Shown here piece after piece: positions 19,542 to 28,878 of a stretch of 64,000 bases of DNA. Numbering within the stretch: position 1 is the stretch's first letter; each line of letters starts with the position of its first letter. Below the pieces are notes generated by a model. That model saw only the letters and a list, made by a program, of their open reading frames with translations, was not told the DNA's origin and did not search any database. Location: positions 186,001-250,000 of the forward strand of contig NZ_JAQSDA010000028.1 of the NCBI RefSeq assembly GCF_029945685.1, given 5' to 3'. The position numbers were made by a program, and so were the translations under genes. Source of the DNA: Polaromonas sp. (GTDB lineage Bacteria; Pseudomonadota; Gammaproteobacteria; Burkholderiales; Burkholderiaceae_C).

Positions 19542-19840
19542 ACACCCCACCGAAACCGCCCGCGCCAGGCGAAACACCGCGCCAGGAATCGCTGATCGAG
19601 TACCCCTCGCTGTTTCCCATCAAGGTCATGGGCGAAAAAGTCGACGGGCTGGTCCATGCCATCACCCTGGTCGCCCAACAGTTCGACCCCGCGTTTGACG
19701 CGACCACCATCGAGCTGCGCGAAAGCAAGGGCGGCAAATACCTGGGCGTGACCATCACGGTCACCGCCACCTCCAGAGAGCAGCTCGACGAGTTGTACCG
19801 CACGCTGTCCTCCCACCCTATGGTCAAGGTGGTGCTCTAA
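19538..19840 (+). CDS. ybeD: DUF493/YbeD family protein
   Basis: Protein of 100 residues with a small ferredoxin-like (ACT-like) fold, recognised from SLIEYPSLFPIKVMG and the C-terminal LDELYRTLSSHPMVKVVL. It lies between dat and lipB and starts within the dat stop (ATGA), so it is translated with the lipoate genes. A regulatory or binding role is assumed for the family but its function is not firmly known. Confidence 0.92.
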   Translation: MNTPPKPPAPGETPRQESLIEYPSLFPIKVMGEKVDGLVHAITLVAQQFDPAFDATTIELRESKGGKYLGVTITVTATSREQLDELYRTLSSHPMVKVVL

Positions 19841-19864
19841 GGCACCCGCTTGCAAAGACCCGCC

Positions 19865-20572
19865 ATGTCCTTTGATGTGCGCCAGCTCGGCCGGGTCGAC
19901 TACCTGCCCACCTTTGCAGCCATGCAGGCCTTCACCGCCAGCCGCCGTGAAGTTGCGAGCCAAACAGGCCTCCAGCCCAATCAGGACTTGCGCGACCAGC
20001 TATGGATTTGTGAGCATCCACCGGTCTACACACAGGGGCTGGCCGGCAAGCCTGACCATCTGCTGGCGCCCGGCGACATTCCGGTGGTGCAGACCGACCG
20101 CGGCGGCCAGGTGACTTTTCACGGCCCGGGCCAGGTGGTGGCCTACCCCCTGATCGACCTCAAACGCGCCGGGTATTTCATCAAGGAATATGTCTACCGC
20201 ATCGAAGAGGCCGTCATCCGCACGCTGGGGCATGTCGGCGTGACCGGCCACCGCGTCGCCGGTTCGCCCGGTATTTATGTGCGTCTGGACGATCCAGCCT
20301 CGCATGCAGCGCTGACCGGCCCGCGTGATCCGCTGGACCCGTTTCGCGGCCTCGGCAAGATCGCCGCGCTGGGCATCAAGGTCAGCCGGCATTGCACCTA
20401 CCACGGGGTCGCGCTGAATGTGGCGATGGACCTCGAACCCTTTTCCCGTATCAACCCCTGCGGCTACGCCGGGCTGACCACCACCGACCTTTCTACAATC
20501 GGGGTATCGGCAAGCTGGCAAGAGGCGGCAGATGTGCTGGGCCAAAAGCTCATGACCTATCTGGCCCCCTGA
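19865..20572 (+). CDS. lipB: octanoyl-[ACP]:protein N-octanoyltransferase
   Basis: Protein of 235 residues that moves octanoate from acyl carrier protein to lipoyl domains, the first step of lipoate synthesis. The motif [14 protein letters not shown] and the Lys/Cys catalytic region ([18 protein letters not shown], ending NPCGYAGL) are intact. The ATG at 19865 starts MSFDVRQLG. The TTG 15 bases upstream is unlikely. It precedes lipA by 24 bases. Confidence 0.96.
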   Translation: MSFDVRQLGRVDYLPTFAAMQAFTASRREVASQTGLQPNQDLRDQLWICEHPPVYTQGLAGKPDHLLAPGDIPVVQTDRGGQVTFHGPGQVVAYPLIDLKRAGYFIKEYVYRIEEAVIRTLGHVGVTGHRVAGSPGIYVRLDDPASHAALTGPRDPLDPFRGLGKIAALGIKVSRHCTYHGVALNVAMDLEPFSRINPCGYAGLTTTDLSTIGVSASWQEAADVLGQKLMTYLAP

Positions 20573-20596
20573 AGCCACCCCCCAAGGCAAACACCC

Positions 20597-21601
20597 ATGA
20601 GCACCCCAGAAACTGTCAATCCTGTTGTTCGCGACGTCCAGAGCCAGGAGACCTACAACCCGCTGGCCAAGCAGAAGGCGGCGGCCAAGCTGTCGCGCAT
20701 CCCGGTCAAGGTGGTGCAGGGCGAGCTGCTCAAAAAGCCCGAGTGGATTCGCGTCAAGGCCGGTAGCCCGAGCACGCGTTTTTACGAGATCAAGCAGATC
20801 CTGCGCGAGAACAAGCTCAACACCGTCTGTGAAGAAGCGTCCTGCCCCAACATTGGCGAGTGTTTCGGCAAGGGCACGGCCACCTTCATGATCATGGGTG
20901 ACAAGTGCACACGCCGCTGCCCGTTCTGCGACGTCGGCCACGGCCGGCCCGATCCGCTGGACGTCAACGAGCCCGAGAACCTGGCCAAAACGATTGCCGC
21001 GCTCAAGCTCAAATACGTGGTGATCACCAGCGTGGACCGCGACGACCTGCGCGACGGCGGCAGCCAGCATTTTGTCGACTGCATCACACGCATCCGCGAA
21101 CTCTCGCCGGGCACTACCATTGAAATCCTGGTGCCCGACTTCCGCGGCCGCGATGACCGCGCGCTGGAGATCCTGAAAGCCGCGCCGCCTGACGTGATGA
21201 ACCACAACCTGGAAACCGCGCCGCGCCTGTACAAGGAAGCACGCCCCGGTTCGGACTACCAGTTCTCATTAAACCTGCTGAAAAAATTCAAGGCCCTGCA
21301 CCCCGGCGTGCCAACCAAGAGCGGCATCATGGTCGGCCTGGGTGAAACCGATGAAGAAATTCTGCAGGTCATGCGGGACATGCGTGCGCACAACATCGAC
21401 ATGCTGACCATCGGCCAATACCTCGCACCGTCGACCAGCCACCTGCCGGTGCGCCGCTACGTACACCCCGACACCTTCAAGATGTTTGAGGCCGAGGCCT
21501 ACAAGATGGGTTTCACCCACGCCGCCGTGGGCGCCATGGTGCGCAGCAGCTACCACGCCGACCAGCAGGCCCATGCCGCAGGCGTGGCCGATACCCTCTG
21601 A
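20597..21601 (+). CDS. lipA: lipoyl synthase
   Basis: Protein of 334 residues, a radical SAM enzyme inserting two sulfurs into octanoylated proteins. The auxiliary cluster motif [12 protein letters not shown] and the radical SAM motif CTRRCPFC are both complete, and the C-terminal Ser ligand lies in VRSSYHA. It completes the lipoate pathway with lipB just upstream. Confidence 0.98.
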   Translation: MSTPETVNPVVRDVQSQETYNPLAKQKAAAKLSRIPVKVVQGELLKKPEWIRVKAGSPSTRFYEIKQILRENKLNTVCEEASCPNIGECFGKGTATFMIMGDKCTRRCPFCDVGHGRPDPLDVNEPENLAKTIAALKLKYVVITSVDRDDLRDGGSQHFVDCITRIRELSPGTTIEILVPDFRGRDDRALEILKAAPPDVMNHNLETAPRLYKEARPGSDYQFSLNLLKKFKALHPGVPTKSGIMVGLGETDEEILQVMRDMRAHNIDMLTIGQYLAPSTSHLPVRRYVHPDTFKMFEAEAYKMGFTHAAVGAMVRSSYHADQQAHAAGVADTL

Positions 21602-21605
21602 CACC

Positions 21606-22295
21606 ATGACCTCGCCGCAGGGCCCGCTGTCGCTGCGCCACTACGGCGCCTCGCACGGCAGCCATGCGCACACGCACTTCCAGATCCTGCTGGGTCTCCA
21701 CGGTGTGCTCGAGCTGGAAGTCCAGGGCCGCGGCCAGCGCATTGGCACGGGCCAGGGCTGCGTGATAACGCCCGGCGAACGCCACGACTTTGAAGCCCGC
21801 AGCGGCAGCCGCTGCCTGGTGCTCGACACGACACACGCCGGATGGGCGCATTGCCCGCCCCAGCCTGCTCAGCCGGCGCAGACCCTGGCGCTGGCCCACT
21901 ACCTGGCGCAAGCCCTGCAGCAAACAGACAGCCTGGCGCAGCATTACGGCCCGCTGCTCCTGCTGGATGCCTGGCGCCTGCACAGCCCCGCAGCCAGGCG
22001 TCATGAGCGCCCGATTGACTGGGACCAGCTCGCCGGCTGGGTTCAACACCACCTGCACCAGGCACTGAGCGTGGCGCAACTGGCGCAACAGGTTTTTCTG
22101 AGCCCCTCGCGGTTTGCAGAGCGCTGCCGGCGGGAGACCGGGCTCAGCGTGATGCAGTGGCTGCGCAGCCAGCGGCTGACGCTGGCCGTGCAGCTGCGCG
22201 GCAGCGGCCTCAGCGTGGCCGAAACCGCGCGGCGTTGCGGCTACCAGTCGCCCTCGGCATTGACCGCCGCCTTGCGCCGCGTGCGGTCTCACTGA
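21606..22295 (+). CDS. AraC family transcriptional regulator
   Basis: Protein of 229 residues. The N-terminus is a cupin-like ligand domain (HTHFQILLGLHGVLELEVQG...VITPGERHDF). The C-terminus has two helix-turn-helix units (LSVAQLAQQVFLSPSRFAERC and LSVAETARRCGYQSPSALTAAL). It starts five bases after lipA. The EamA gene follows 79 bases later, so it may control that exporter, which is inference. Confidence 0.88.
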   Translation: MTSPQGPLSLRHYGASHGSHAHTHFQILLGLHGVLELEVQGRGQRIGTGQGCVITPGERHDFEARSGSRCLVLDTTHAGWAHCPPQPAQPAQTLALAHYLAQALQQTDSLAQHYGPLLLLDAWRLHSPAARRHERPIDWDQLAGWVQHHLHQALSVAQLAQQVFLSPSRFAERCRRETGLSVMQWLRSQRLTLAVQLRGSGLSVAETARRCGYQSPSALTAALRRVRSH

Positions 22296-22374
22296 ATAGC
22301 CAGACCGTGGCCTTGCGACGGCAAACCCTGCTTGCGCGACGATGCCGCAGGCGGCGCCCGACTATGCTTGCGCC

Positions 22375-23214
22375 ATGCCCGCCAATCTCTACGCTTTGGG
22401 CGCCATCGCCCTGTGGGCCAGCCTCGCCTCGCTGGGCGTCTCGCTGCGCCACGTTCCGCCCTTTCTGCTGACCGGCCTCGCTTTGCTCGCAGGCAGCCTG
22501 CTGGCGCTGCCCTTTGTCCTGAAAGATCGGCAGCAGTGGCACATCCCGGCCAGCACGCTGCTGCTGGGCGTCTACGGCCTGTTCGGTTTTCATTTCCTGC
22601 TGTTCATCGCGCTGCGCCATGCGCCGCCGGTTGAGGCCAACCTGGTCAACTACCTGTGGCCGCTGTTCATGGTGGTGCTGGCGCCGCTGTTCCTGCCGGG
22701 TGTGAAGCTGCGCGCCGGGCATGTGGTGGCAGCGTTGCTGGGTTTTGCCGGTGCGGCGGTCGCCATTCTGGGCGCGCGCATGGGCGCTGCTGGCGGCGGC
22801 TGGGCCTGGGGCTACCTGCCGGCGCTGGGCTCGGCCTTCATCTGGGCCAGTTATTCATTGCTGACAAAACGGGTGCCGGCGTTTCCGACCGCGGCCATCG
22901 GCCTGTTCGGCCTGGTCTCGGGCCTGCTCTCGCTGCTGTGCCACTGGGCGCTGGAGCCGTCCGTGGCCCTGTCGGGGCGCGACGGGGCCCTGATCGCGGT
23001 GATGGGGCTGGGCCCGCTGGGCGCGGCCTTTTTTCTCTGGGACCGGGCGCTCAAGCTCGGTGATGCGCGGCAGATCGGCATTTTGAGTTATCTCACGCCG
23101 CTGGGCTCCACCGCACTGCTGATGCTGGTCAGCGGCCGTGCGCTGAGCTGGAGCATTGGCCTGGCGGCGGCCATGATCATCGGGGCCGCCGTATTGGGAA
23201 CACGAAGCAAATAG
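22375..23214 (+). CDS. EamA family (DMT) transporter
   Basis: Protein of 279 residues with ten predicted membrane helices arranged as two EamA repeats (each with a hydrophobic start and an internal NLVNYLWPLF or GSAFIWASYSLLTK segment). The family exports amino acids or other metabolites; the NYLWP motif resembles YddG-type exporters of aromatic amino acids. The substrate is not certain. ATG 22375 was chosen. Confidence 0.87.
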   Translation: MPANLYALGAIALWASLASLGVSLRHVPPFLLTGLALLAGSLLALPFVLKDRQQWHIPASTLLLGVYGLFGFHFLLFIALRHAPPVEANLVNYLWPLFMVVLAPLFLPGVKLRAGHVVAALLGFAGAAVAILGARMGAAGGGWAWGYLPALGSAFIWASYSLLTKRVPAFPTAAIGLFGLVSGLLSLLCHWALEPSVALSGRDGALIAVMGLGPLGAAFFLWDRALKLGDARQIGILSYLTPLGSTALLMLVSGRALSWSIGLAAAMIIGAAVLGTRSK

Positions 23215-23265
23215 GGCCGCAGCCCTTGCTGGTCGTGCGCCAGCAGCTACTCTTTCAGTAGCAAC
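23215..23265 (+). repeat. copy of the dispersed ~50-bp repeat
   Basis: The segment reads GCAGCCCTTGCTGGTCG, then TGCGCCAGCAGCTACTC and AGTAGCA. It matches the AGCCCTT / GCGC / GCAGCTA-N-TAGCA order of the other copies. Its right end overlaps the last codons of the histidine kinase gene on the other strand. Confidence 0.55.
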
Positions 23266-24560
23266 TGAACACACAGGCCGGGCGCTGCGTTGTCCACCTG
23301 CAGCCGGCTGCCGTGCGCCTGTGCCACCAGCTTGCACAAATACATGCCCAGCCCGACACCGCCGGTGGCGCGTTGGCGCGCGCTGTCGGTGCGAAAGAAT
23401 GGTTCGGTCAGCTGCGCCAGCTGTGCGGCATCCACACCCGGGCCGAAGTCGCGCACCGCCAGCAACACGCCGCCGTCCTGGCGGGTGAGCGTGATGCGCG
23501 GCGGCTGATCGGCCTCCGCGCTGTAGCGCAGGGCGTTGTCGAGCAGGTTGCGCAGTAGCAGTCGCATGCGCATGCGGTCCAGCGCCAGCGTGGGCAACCC
23601 GGCCGGCAGATCCAGCGTCACCGTCGCAGCCTCGGGCATGTCGGCCACCACCTCGCGCACCAGCGCGGCCAGGTCCACCGGTTCGCGCTGCAGCGTCGCA
23701 TGCGGGCTGGCCAGGCGTTCGCTTTCGAGCAGGTCGCTGATCAGGTCGCGCATGTCGCCCAGGTCACGCAGCAGCGCGGCGCGCTCGGGCTCGCCTGCGC
23801 CGCTGCCGTCGGGCGTGGTGGGCAGCAGTTCGGCATTGAGGCGCGCGCGGGTCAGCGGCGAACGCAACTCGTGGCTCAGCGCCAGCAGCAGGCCGCGTTT
23901 GGCGTCCAGCATGCCCTTGATGTCCTGCGCCATGGTGTTGATGCGCTGCGCCAGGTCGCCCAGTTCGTCGCGCCGGCGCAGCGGGATGGGGGTGTCGAAG
24001 TCGCCGTGGCCGAAGCGCTCGGCCCCCGCGCCTATGTCGTCCAGCGGCCGCAGCAGGCGCCGCACATACGCATAGGCCGCCGCAATCAGGGCCAGCAGCA
24101 GCGCCAGCGTGATCCAGCCGACCGGGCTGTGCGGCCCGCGCTGCCAGGGCACGGTGCCCAGGCCAAAACTCACGCGGTGACCGTCGGCTGTGGGGCGGCT
24201 GAGCCAGTCCCCTGCGCGGCCGCCAAAACCGGCGCGCTCACGGTGCTCCGGCCGGTCCGGGTGCGACTGCCAGTTCACCCGCGGCCCTTCGATGCGAATC
24301 GCAATCGGCAGACGTTCTGCCAGCGCCTGCGCTTTGGCCACGTCGGGCGGCGTGCCAATCTCCTGCACCAGCCGGTCCATGTAGTCCGCCACCAGCGGTC
24401 TGGCGGCATCGCGCCAGCCGGTGGAAAAAATCCGCTGCATGCCACCCATGAACACGGCCGCCATGGCCAGCGCCAGCAGCAGGAACACCGTCACCAGTTG
24501 CAGCCGCAGCGAATGACGCCAGCGCCGGCGGGTCACCGGCGCAGTCTCGGGGTGCGTCAT
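23247..24560 (-). CDS. sensor histidine kinase (HAMP, CpxA/EnvZ-like)
   Basis: Protein of 437 residues. The first membrane helix is at residues ~20-42, followed by a periplasmic sensor region of about 110 residues and a second helix near 150-170. Then come a HAMP linker (RRLLRPLDDIGAGAERFGHGDF), a HisKA domain with LSHELRSPLTR, and an ATPase domain with N-box LLRNLLDNALRYS and G-boxes DFGPGVD and GGVGLGMYL. It overlaps the response regulator stop by four bases and is its cognate kinase. Confidence 0.93.
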   Translation of the reverse strand: MTHPETAPVTRRRWRHSLRLQLVTVFLLLALAMAAVFMGGMQRIFSTGWRDAARPLVADYMDRLVQEIGTPPDVAKAQALAERLPIAIRIEGPRVNWQSHPDRPEHRERAGFGGRAGDWLSRPTADGHRVSFGLGTVPWQRGPHSPVGWITLALLLALIAAAYAYVRRLLRPLDDIGAGAERFGHGDFDTPIPLRRRDELGDLAQRINTMAQDIKGMLDAKRGLLLALSHELRSPLTRARLNAELLPTTPDGSGAGEPERAALLRDLGDMRDLISDLLESERLASPHATLQREPVDLAALVREVVADMPEAATVTLDLPAGLPTLALDRMRMRLLLRNLLDNALRYSAEADQPPRITLTRQDGGVLLAVRDFGPGVDAAQLAQLTEPFFRTDSARQRATGGVGLGMYLCKLVAQAHGSRLQVDNAAPGLCVQLLLKE

Positions 24561-25246
24561 GGCGCCGCCGCCTTGCCGACGGCCAGCGTGTAACCGGCGT
24601 TGCGCAGGGTCTTGATGCAGTCGAGCGGCTCCAGCTTCTTGCGCAAGCGGCTCACCACGATGTCCACGGCGCGGGTGTAAAGGTCCGCCTCGTGGCCGCG
24701 CAGCCGGTTCAGGATGTCGTCGCGGCTGAACACCTTGCCAGGCTCGGCCGCCAGCAGCGCGAGCAGCTCGAACTCGGTGCCCGTCAGGTCCACCGGCTGC
24801 CCCTGGCGCAACACCTCGCGCGCCTCCAGGTCGATGACCAGATCCTGGAACACCCGGCGCGGCTGGCGCGCCGGCCCGGGCGCCTTCCGCTGGCGCCGCA
24901 GGATGGTCTGCAGGCGCGCCACCAGCTCGCGCGGCTCGAAAGGTTTGGGCAGGTAATCGTCAGCGCCCAGCTCCAGGCCGACCACCCGGTCCATCACGTC
25001 GCCGCGCGCGGTCAGCATCACCACCGGAATGTCGCTTTCCTTGCGGATCTCGCGGCACAGCGCGAAACCGTCCATCTCGGGCAGCATCACGTCGAGGATG
25101 GCCGCGTCGTAAGCCGTGGCACGCAGCATGGCCAGGCCCTGTCCGGGTCGCAGCGCGCTGTCGAGCACCAGGCCGAAACGCGCCAGGTAAGTCGCCAGCG
25201 GCGCGGCCAGGTGTTCGTCGTCGTCGATCAGCAGGATGCGGGGCAT
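24557..25246 (-). CDS. OmpR-family response regulator (CpxR-like)
   Basis: Protein of 229 residues. The receiver domain has the acidic triad LIDDDE, phospho-acceptor Asp in AAILDVMLPEMDG, and the Thr/Lys switch (VVMLTA, YLPKPF). The C-terminus is a winged helix with LTGTEFELLALL and RAVDIVVSRLRKKL. With the kinase and the upstream Spy-like gene it resembles a Cpx-type envelope stress system. ATG 25246 starts MPRILLIDDD. Confidence 0.92.
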   Translation of the reverse strand: MPRILLIDDDEHLAAPLATYLARFGLVLDSALRPGQGLAMLRATAYDAAILDVMLPEMDGFALCREIRKESDIPVVMLTARGDVMDRVVGLELGADDYLPKPFEPRELVARLQTILRRQRKAPGPARQPRRVFQDLVIDLEAREVLRQGQPVDLTGTEFELLALLAAEPGKVFSRDDILNRLRGHEADLYTRAVDIVVSRLRKKLEPLDCIKTLRNAGYTLAVGKAAAP

Positions 25247-25290
25247 GGGGCCATCATAAGAACTTTGTCCCCGGCCCCGCGTCCTGCAGC

Positions 25291-25755
25291 TCACCCATGG
25301 CGGCCCCAGCGGCGGCCACGCTCCATGAACTCGCGCACCTTCTGCTGCTGCTCGGGGCGCAGGTTGTCGAAGAAGTCGGCGGCAGCGGCAATCACCGCCG
25401 GGCTGCCCGCCTGCAGGGCAGCGGTTTTTTCGTCAATCAGCTTTTTGGCGCCAGGCTGGTCCAGCTTGCTGCCGGCAAACAGGGCGCGCATGTCGGCGCG
25501 CGGGTCGGTGGCGCCACGCAGCGCCGCGCGCTGGGCCTGCAGCTTGTCGGCCAGCACCGCCAGCTTCTGCTTTTGCGCCGCGTCCAGCTCCAGCCGGGAG
25601 CCGATTTTTTCGACCATGCGGGCGCGCGATTCCGGCGAAGCCTCGGTGCCGGACTGCCAGCCGCCGGGACCGCGGTGAGAACACGCCCCCAGGCTGCCGA
25701 CGATGAGTGCGCCGCCGAAGAGGCCTAACAGGGTTTTCTTGATGAAGCGTTTCAT
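25291..25755 (-). CDS. Spy/CpxP-like lipoprotein
   Basis: Protein of 154 residues. The signal ends in a lipobox-like SLGAC around residue 24. The rest is helical with LTXXQ-like elements (LELDAAQKQKLAVLADKL and FFDNLRPEQQQKVREFMERG), as in Spy/CpxP periplasmic chaperones or metal sensors. It lies upstream of the two-component genes on the same strand, 44 bases away. It may be both target and modulator of that system, which is inference. The larger open frame upstream is not used; ATG 25755 has AAGGG nearby. Confidence 0.82.
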   Translation of the reverse strand: MKRFIKKTLLGLFGGALIVGSLGACSHRGPGGWQSGTEASPESRARMVEKIGSRLELDAAQKQKLAVLADKLQAQRAALRGATDPRADMRALFAGSKLDQPGAKKLIDEKTAALQAGSPAVIAAAADFFDNLRPEQQQKVREFMERGRRWGRHG

Positions 25756-26023
25756 GAGGTGCCCTTGCAAAGAAGTGAATGAAGACCTGCATGGTGCGCG
25801 TGTCGGCGGCGCGAGTGGTTTCACGCCGGTTGCGCTGTGTTTCGCTTTGTTTCGACATCGAAGTCGCTTCGGCATCACGCTGCGCCTGCGGTCCGCTGTG
25901 GACAGTAGGAGCGACTCCCCACTCCCTCCCCCCGCCCCTCCCTCGCCCCGCTGGGCGATGGAGGGGAGCTTCATTTGGCCGCGTGTGCTGCTGCCACGTG
26001 CATACATGACAGTCCCGTGAGTT

Positions 26024-26052
26024 AGCCATGACGCGCTTCGCGCGTCATGGCT
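26024..26052. repeat. perfect 12-bp inverted repeat
   Basis: AGCCATGACGCG and CGCGTCATGGCT are exact complements separated by CTTCG. The hairpin is very stable but has no T-run, so it is not a typical terminator. It resembles REP-like palindromes. Confidence 0.75.
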
Positions 26053-26246
26053 CCCCGCATCCGCATCCGATCCCGATTCATTCCCCCACCCGTCGGGCTG
26101 GGCCGAGCAGCGCAGACGGAGGCGGGATGAGGGCGGCAGTTGTCCGAGCGAAGCGAGTTCTGCCGACCCCCGCCGGAGTCGAGCAGCGCAGGTTGCCTGG
26201 AGCGAAGCGGAAGGACCCGGACCATCGGGTCGCCTTTTCTTTGCTT

Positions 26247-26274
26247 CCTTTCTTTTGGCGACGCAAAAGAAAGG
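26247..26274. repeat. perfect 11-bp inverted repeat within a larger dispersed element
   Basis: CCTTTCTTTTG and CAAAAGAAAGG flank GCGACG. From memory, stretches with GGCGACGCAAAAGAAAG occur in many copies in Comamonadaceae genomes. The surrounding 26100-26350 region has the same flavour (GAGCGAAGCG-type repeats). Confidence 0.65.
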
Positions 26275-26419
26275 GAGTCGGCCGCCGGGCCGAGACCCGG
26301 CCAGCAGGCAAGCCTGACATGTTGAGGCAACGGCGGCTTCGGCAAGCTTAGCCTTCCCTACAAACAAAATCCGGCCGTAGCCAACACCCCACAAGCGCCA
26401 GCAGCTATTATTTCAATAG

Positions 26420-28192
26420 TTAAATCGACTGCAACATGGACGCCGGGTCTTCGCTGTCCAGCACCTGCGCGGCCCAGGGGGCGAGCTTGCTGGCGTCGGC
26501 ACGCAGCACCTGCTGCTTGACGGCCAGGATCTGCGAGGGATGCATCGAAAAGCTGCGCAGGCCCAGGCCCAGCAGCAGCCGCGTCATGCTGGTGTCGCCG
26601 GCCATCTCGCCGCAGATGCTGACGCCCTTGCCCTGCGCGTTGCACTCGGCAATGGTGTCGGCGATCAGGCGCAGCACCGCCGGGTGGCAGGGGTCGTACA
26701 GGTGCGAGACGGCTTCGTCGGCGCGGTCGATCGCCAGCGTGTACTGGATCAGGTCGTTGGTGCCTATCGAGAGGAAGTCAAAGTATTTCAGGAACAGCTT
26801 GAGCGTCAGTGCAGCCGCCGGGATTTCAATCATCGCACCCAGCCGCACCGGCCCGTAGGCCACACCCTTGTTGTCGAGTTCGGCGCGGGCATGGTCGATC
26901 AGCGACAGCGTCTGGCGGATTTCGCTGCCGTGGGCCAGCATGGGCACCAGCAGGTTGACCTGGCCGTGCACCGCCGCGCGCAGGATGGCGCGCAGCTGCG
27001 TCAAAAACATCGGTGGGTCGGCCAGGCTCCAGCGGATGGCGCGCAGACCCAGCGCCGGGTTCAGCTGGCCGTCCTGCGCCCGCCCCGCGAGCTTGTCCAG
27101 CGGCTTGTCCGAGCCGATGTCGACCGTGCGGATCGTGACCGGCAGGCCCCGCATGCCTTCGATGGCCTTGCGGTAAGCCAGGTACTGCTCCTGCTCGCCG
27201 GGCAGGTTGCCGGGCCGGCCCATGAAAAGGAATTCACTGCGGAACAGGCCCACGCCCACAGCCCCGACCGCCACGGCGCCGTTGGTGTCGTCGGGCATTT
27301 CGATGTTGGCGAGCAGCTCGACCTTCTGGCCGTCGATCGTCAGCGAAGGCGTGTGTTTGAGCCGGTTCAGGCGCTGGCGCTCGAGTTCGCCCTGGCGCTG
27401 CTTGAAGCCGTATTCGGCCAGGATGATGGGCGAGGGATCGACGATCAGCACACCGGCGTCGCCGTCGATGATGACCCAGTCGTCCTGCTCAATCAGCTGG
27501 CTGGCGCTGCGCGCGCCCACCACCGCCGGAATGTCCAGACTGCGCGCCACGATGGCGGTGTGCGAGGTCTTGCCGCCCACGTCGGTCGCAAAACCCACAA
27601 ACAGGCTCTGCTTGAACTGCAGCATGTCGGCCGGCGCGATGTCGTGCGCAATCAGCACCAGCGGCACGTCCATGGTGTCGTCCAGCAGCAGGTCCTGCTG
27701 GCGCGGCAGGCGGTTGGCGGCAGACTGCGCGGCCGGCAACACCGGCGAGGCCACACCCTTCATGAACCCGAGAATGCGTTCGACCACCTGCTCCAGGTCG
27801 GCCTTGCGCTCGCGCAGGTACTCGTCTTCCATCTCGTCGAACTGCCGGGCAATGATTTCGTACTGCGTGGTCAGCGCCCATTCGGCGTTGTAGAGCCGGT
27901 CGACAATCCAGTGCTTGACGCCGCTGATCAGCTGCTCGTCCTGCAACAGCATCAGGTGCACGTCGAGCAGCGCGGAGAGCTCATGCGGCGCGTCCTTGGG
28001 CAGGTCGCGCTGCACCCGGGTGATTTCCTCGGACACCGCATCGCGCGCCACGCGCAGGCGCTGGATTTCCTCCACCGTCTTCGAGGCCTCGATGAAGTAA
28101 TGCGCCACGTCGGCCCGGCTCGACGCCACCAGCACGGCGCGGCCAATCGCCACCCCGCGCGAGACAGCCAGACCGTGGACCGAGAAAGTCAT
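26420..28192 (-). CDS. ptsI: PTS Enzyme I (phosphoenolpyruvate-protein phosphotransferase)
   Basis: Protein of 590 residues that transfers phosphate from PEP to HPr. The phosphorylated His lies in GGKTSHTAIVARSL around residue 210. The PEP-binding barrel has LFRSEFLFMGR and the active Cys segment VSICGEMAGD. The gene starts four bases after ptsH. No sugar-specific EIIBC is present nearby, so it probably serves the regulatory EIIA encoded in the same operon. Confidence 0.96.
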   Translation of the reverse strand: MTFSVHGLAVSRGVAIGRAVLVASSRADVAHYFIEASKTVEEIQRLRVARDAVSEEITRVQRDLPKDAPHELSALLDVHLMLLQDEQLISGVKHWIVDRLYNAEWALTTQYEIIARQFDEMEDEYLRERKADLEQVVERILGFMKGVASPVLPAAQSAANRLPRQQDLLLDDTMDVPLVLIAHDIAPADMLQFKQSLFVGFATDVGGKTSHTAIVARSLDIPAVVGARSASQLIEQDDWVIIDGDAGVLIVDPSPIILAEYGFKQRQGELERQRLNRLKHTPSLTIDGQKVELLANIEMPDDTNGAVAVGAVGVGLFRSEFLFMGRPGNLPGEQEQYLAYRKAIEGMRGLPVTIRTVDIGSDKPLDKLAGRAQDGQLNPALGLRAIRWSLADPPMFLTQLRAILRAAVHGQVNLLVPMLAHGSEIRQTLSLIDHARAELDNKGVAYGPVRLGAMIEIPAAALTLKLFLKYFDFLSIGTNDLIQYTLAIDRADEAVSHLYDPCHPAVLRLIADTIAECNAQGKGVSICGEMAGDTSMTRLLLGLGLRSFSMHPSQILAVKQQVLRADASKLAPWAAQVLDSEDPASMLQSI

Positions 28193-28196
28193 CTAG

Positions 28197-28466
28197 TTAC
28201 TCGCCTTCACCAAACTTGTCGTGAATCAGGGCCAGCAGCGCGTCCATCGCCTGCTGCTCGTCGGCGCCGTCGGTTTCGATGTCCACGGTGCTGCCGATGC
28301 CGGCGGCCAGCATCATCACGCCCATGATGCTTTTGGCGTTGACGCGGCGCTCGCCTTTGGAGATCCAGACCTCGCAGGGGAAACTGCCGGCGAGCTTGGT
28401 CAGCTTGGCCGAGGCGCGGGCGTGCAGGCCCAGCTTATTGTTGATGGTCGTGGTGGTCTTGATCAT
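28197..28466 (-). CDS. ptsH: PTS phosphocarrier protein HPr
   Basis: Protein of 89 residues. The phosphorylation site His15 is in LGLHARASAKL. The regulatory Ser46 lies in VNAKSIMGVM, so HPr kinase could modify it; hprK is not in the window. The start codon lies inside the end of the EIIA gene, an overlap of 32 bases, so both are translationally coupled. Confidence 0.96.
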   Translation of the reverse strand: MIKTTTTINNKLGLHARASAKLTKLAGSFPCEVWISKGERRVNAKSIMGVMMLAAGIGSTVDIETDGADEQQAMDALLALIHDKFGEGE

Positions 28467-28878
28467 GGTTTCTGCGTACCTGGTTCTGCGGTGCGGTGAT
28501 GGCCACCTGCATGACGCCCTGCGTTCCACCCAGCACCGCCCGGGCCACCAGCGCGTCCAGCGGCTCGTGACGGTAGGACACGGTGCGCAGCAGCATGGGC
28601 AGGTTGACGCCGGTGATGAGCTTGGAGTGCACGCCATCGACCAGCTTCTGCGCCACATTGCAGGGCGTGGCGCCAAACACGTCCGCCAGCACCAGCGCGT
28701 GCGAGGTGCCCATCTGTTTGAACACAATGCGCGCCTGTGCCAGGGTTTCTTCGGGCGGCATGTTGGGCTGCACGTCCAGCGCGGCCACACTGGCCGGGTT
28801 GTCGGGAAAAACATGCAGAACGCATTGCCGCAGGGCCGAGGCCAGCGGAGCATGGGCGATGATGAGAATGCCGTTCAT
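28435..28878 (-). CDS. PTS EIIA of the mannose family (ManX-like)
   Basis: Protein of 147 residues with the mannose-type EIIA fold. The phospho-acceptor is His9 in ILIIAHAPLASAL, and VLADVFGATPCNVA is typical of the family. Only the A domain is present, without EIIB, C or D, as in other beta-proteobacteria where it acts in regulation. The C-terminal tail NHDQDHHDHQQ arises from the part overlapping ptsH and is unusual. Its ATG overlaps the MFS stop (ATGA). Confidence 0.92.
   Translation of the reverse strand: MNGILIIAHAPLASALRQCVLHVFPDNPASVAALDVQPNMPPEETLAQARIVFKQMGTSHALVLADVFGATPCNVAQKLVDGVHSKLITGVNLPMLLRTVSYRHEPLDALVARAVLGGTQGVMQVAITAPQNQVRRNHDQDHHDHQQ

Larger units (their letters stand above)
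25756..26419. other. long intergenic region with repeat elements
   Basis: About 660 bases without a credible gene. Several overlapping open frames on both strands are typical of repetitive GC-rich DNA and have no ribosome binding sites. The region holds two perfect palindromes (26024-26052 and 26247-26274) and a copy of the dispersed 50-bp repeat at 26388-26418. It separates the divergent-looking Spy operon from the ptsI terminator side. Confidence 0.6.

Noticed and set aside
26022-26351. Overlapping frames of about 100 codons on both strands
   Set aside because: All lie in the repetitive intergenic element. They have no start signals and show repeat-derived composition.
25756-26394. Upstream extension of the Spy-like frame to 367 codons
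   Set aside because: The extension runs through palindromic repeat DNA. The ATG at 25755 gives a proper signal peptide.
26540-28327. Open frame of 595 codons on the plus strand opposite ptsI
   Set aside because: It is a shadow of ptsI without a ribosome binding site or recognisable domain.
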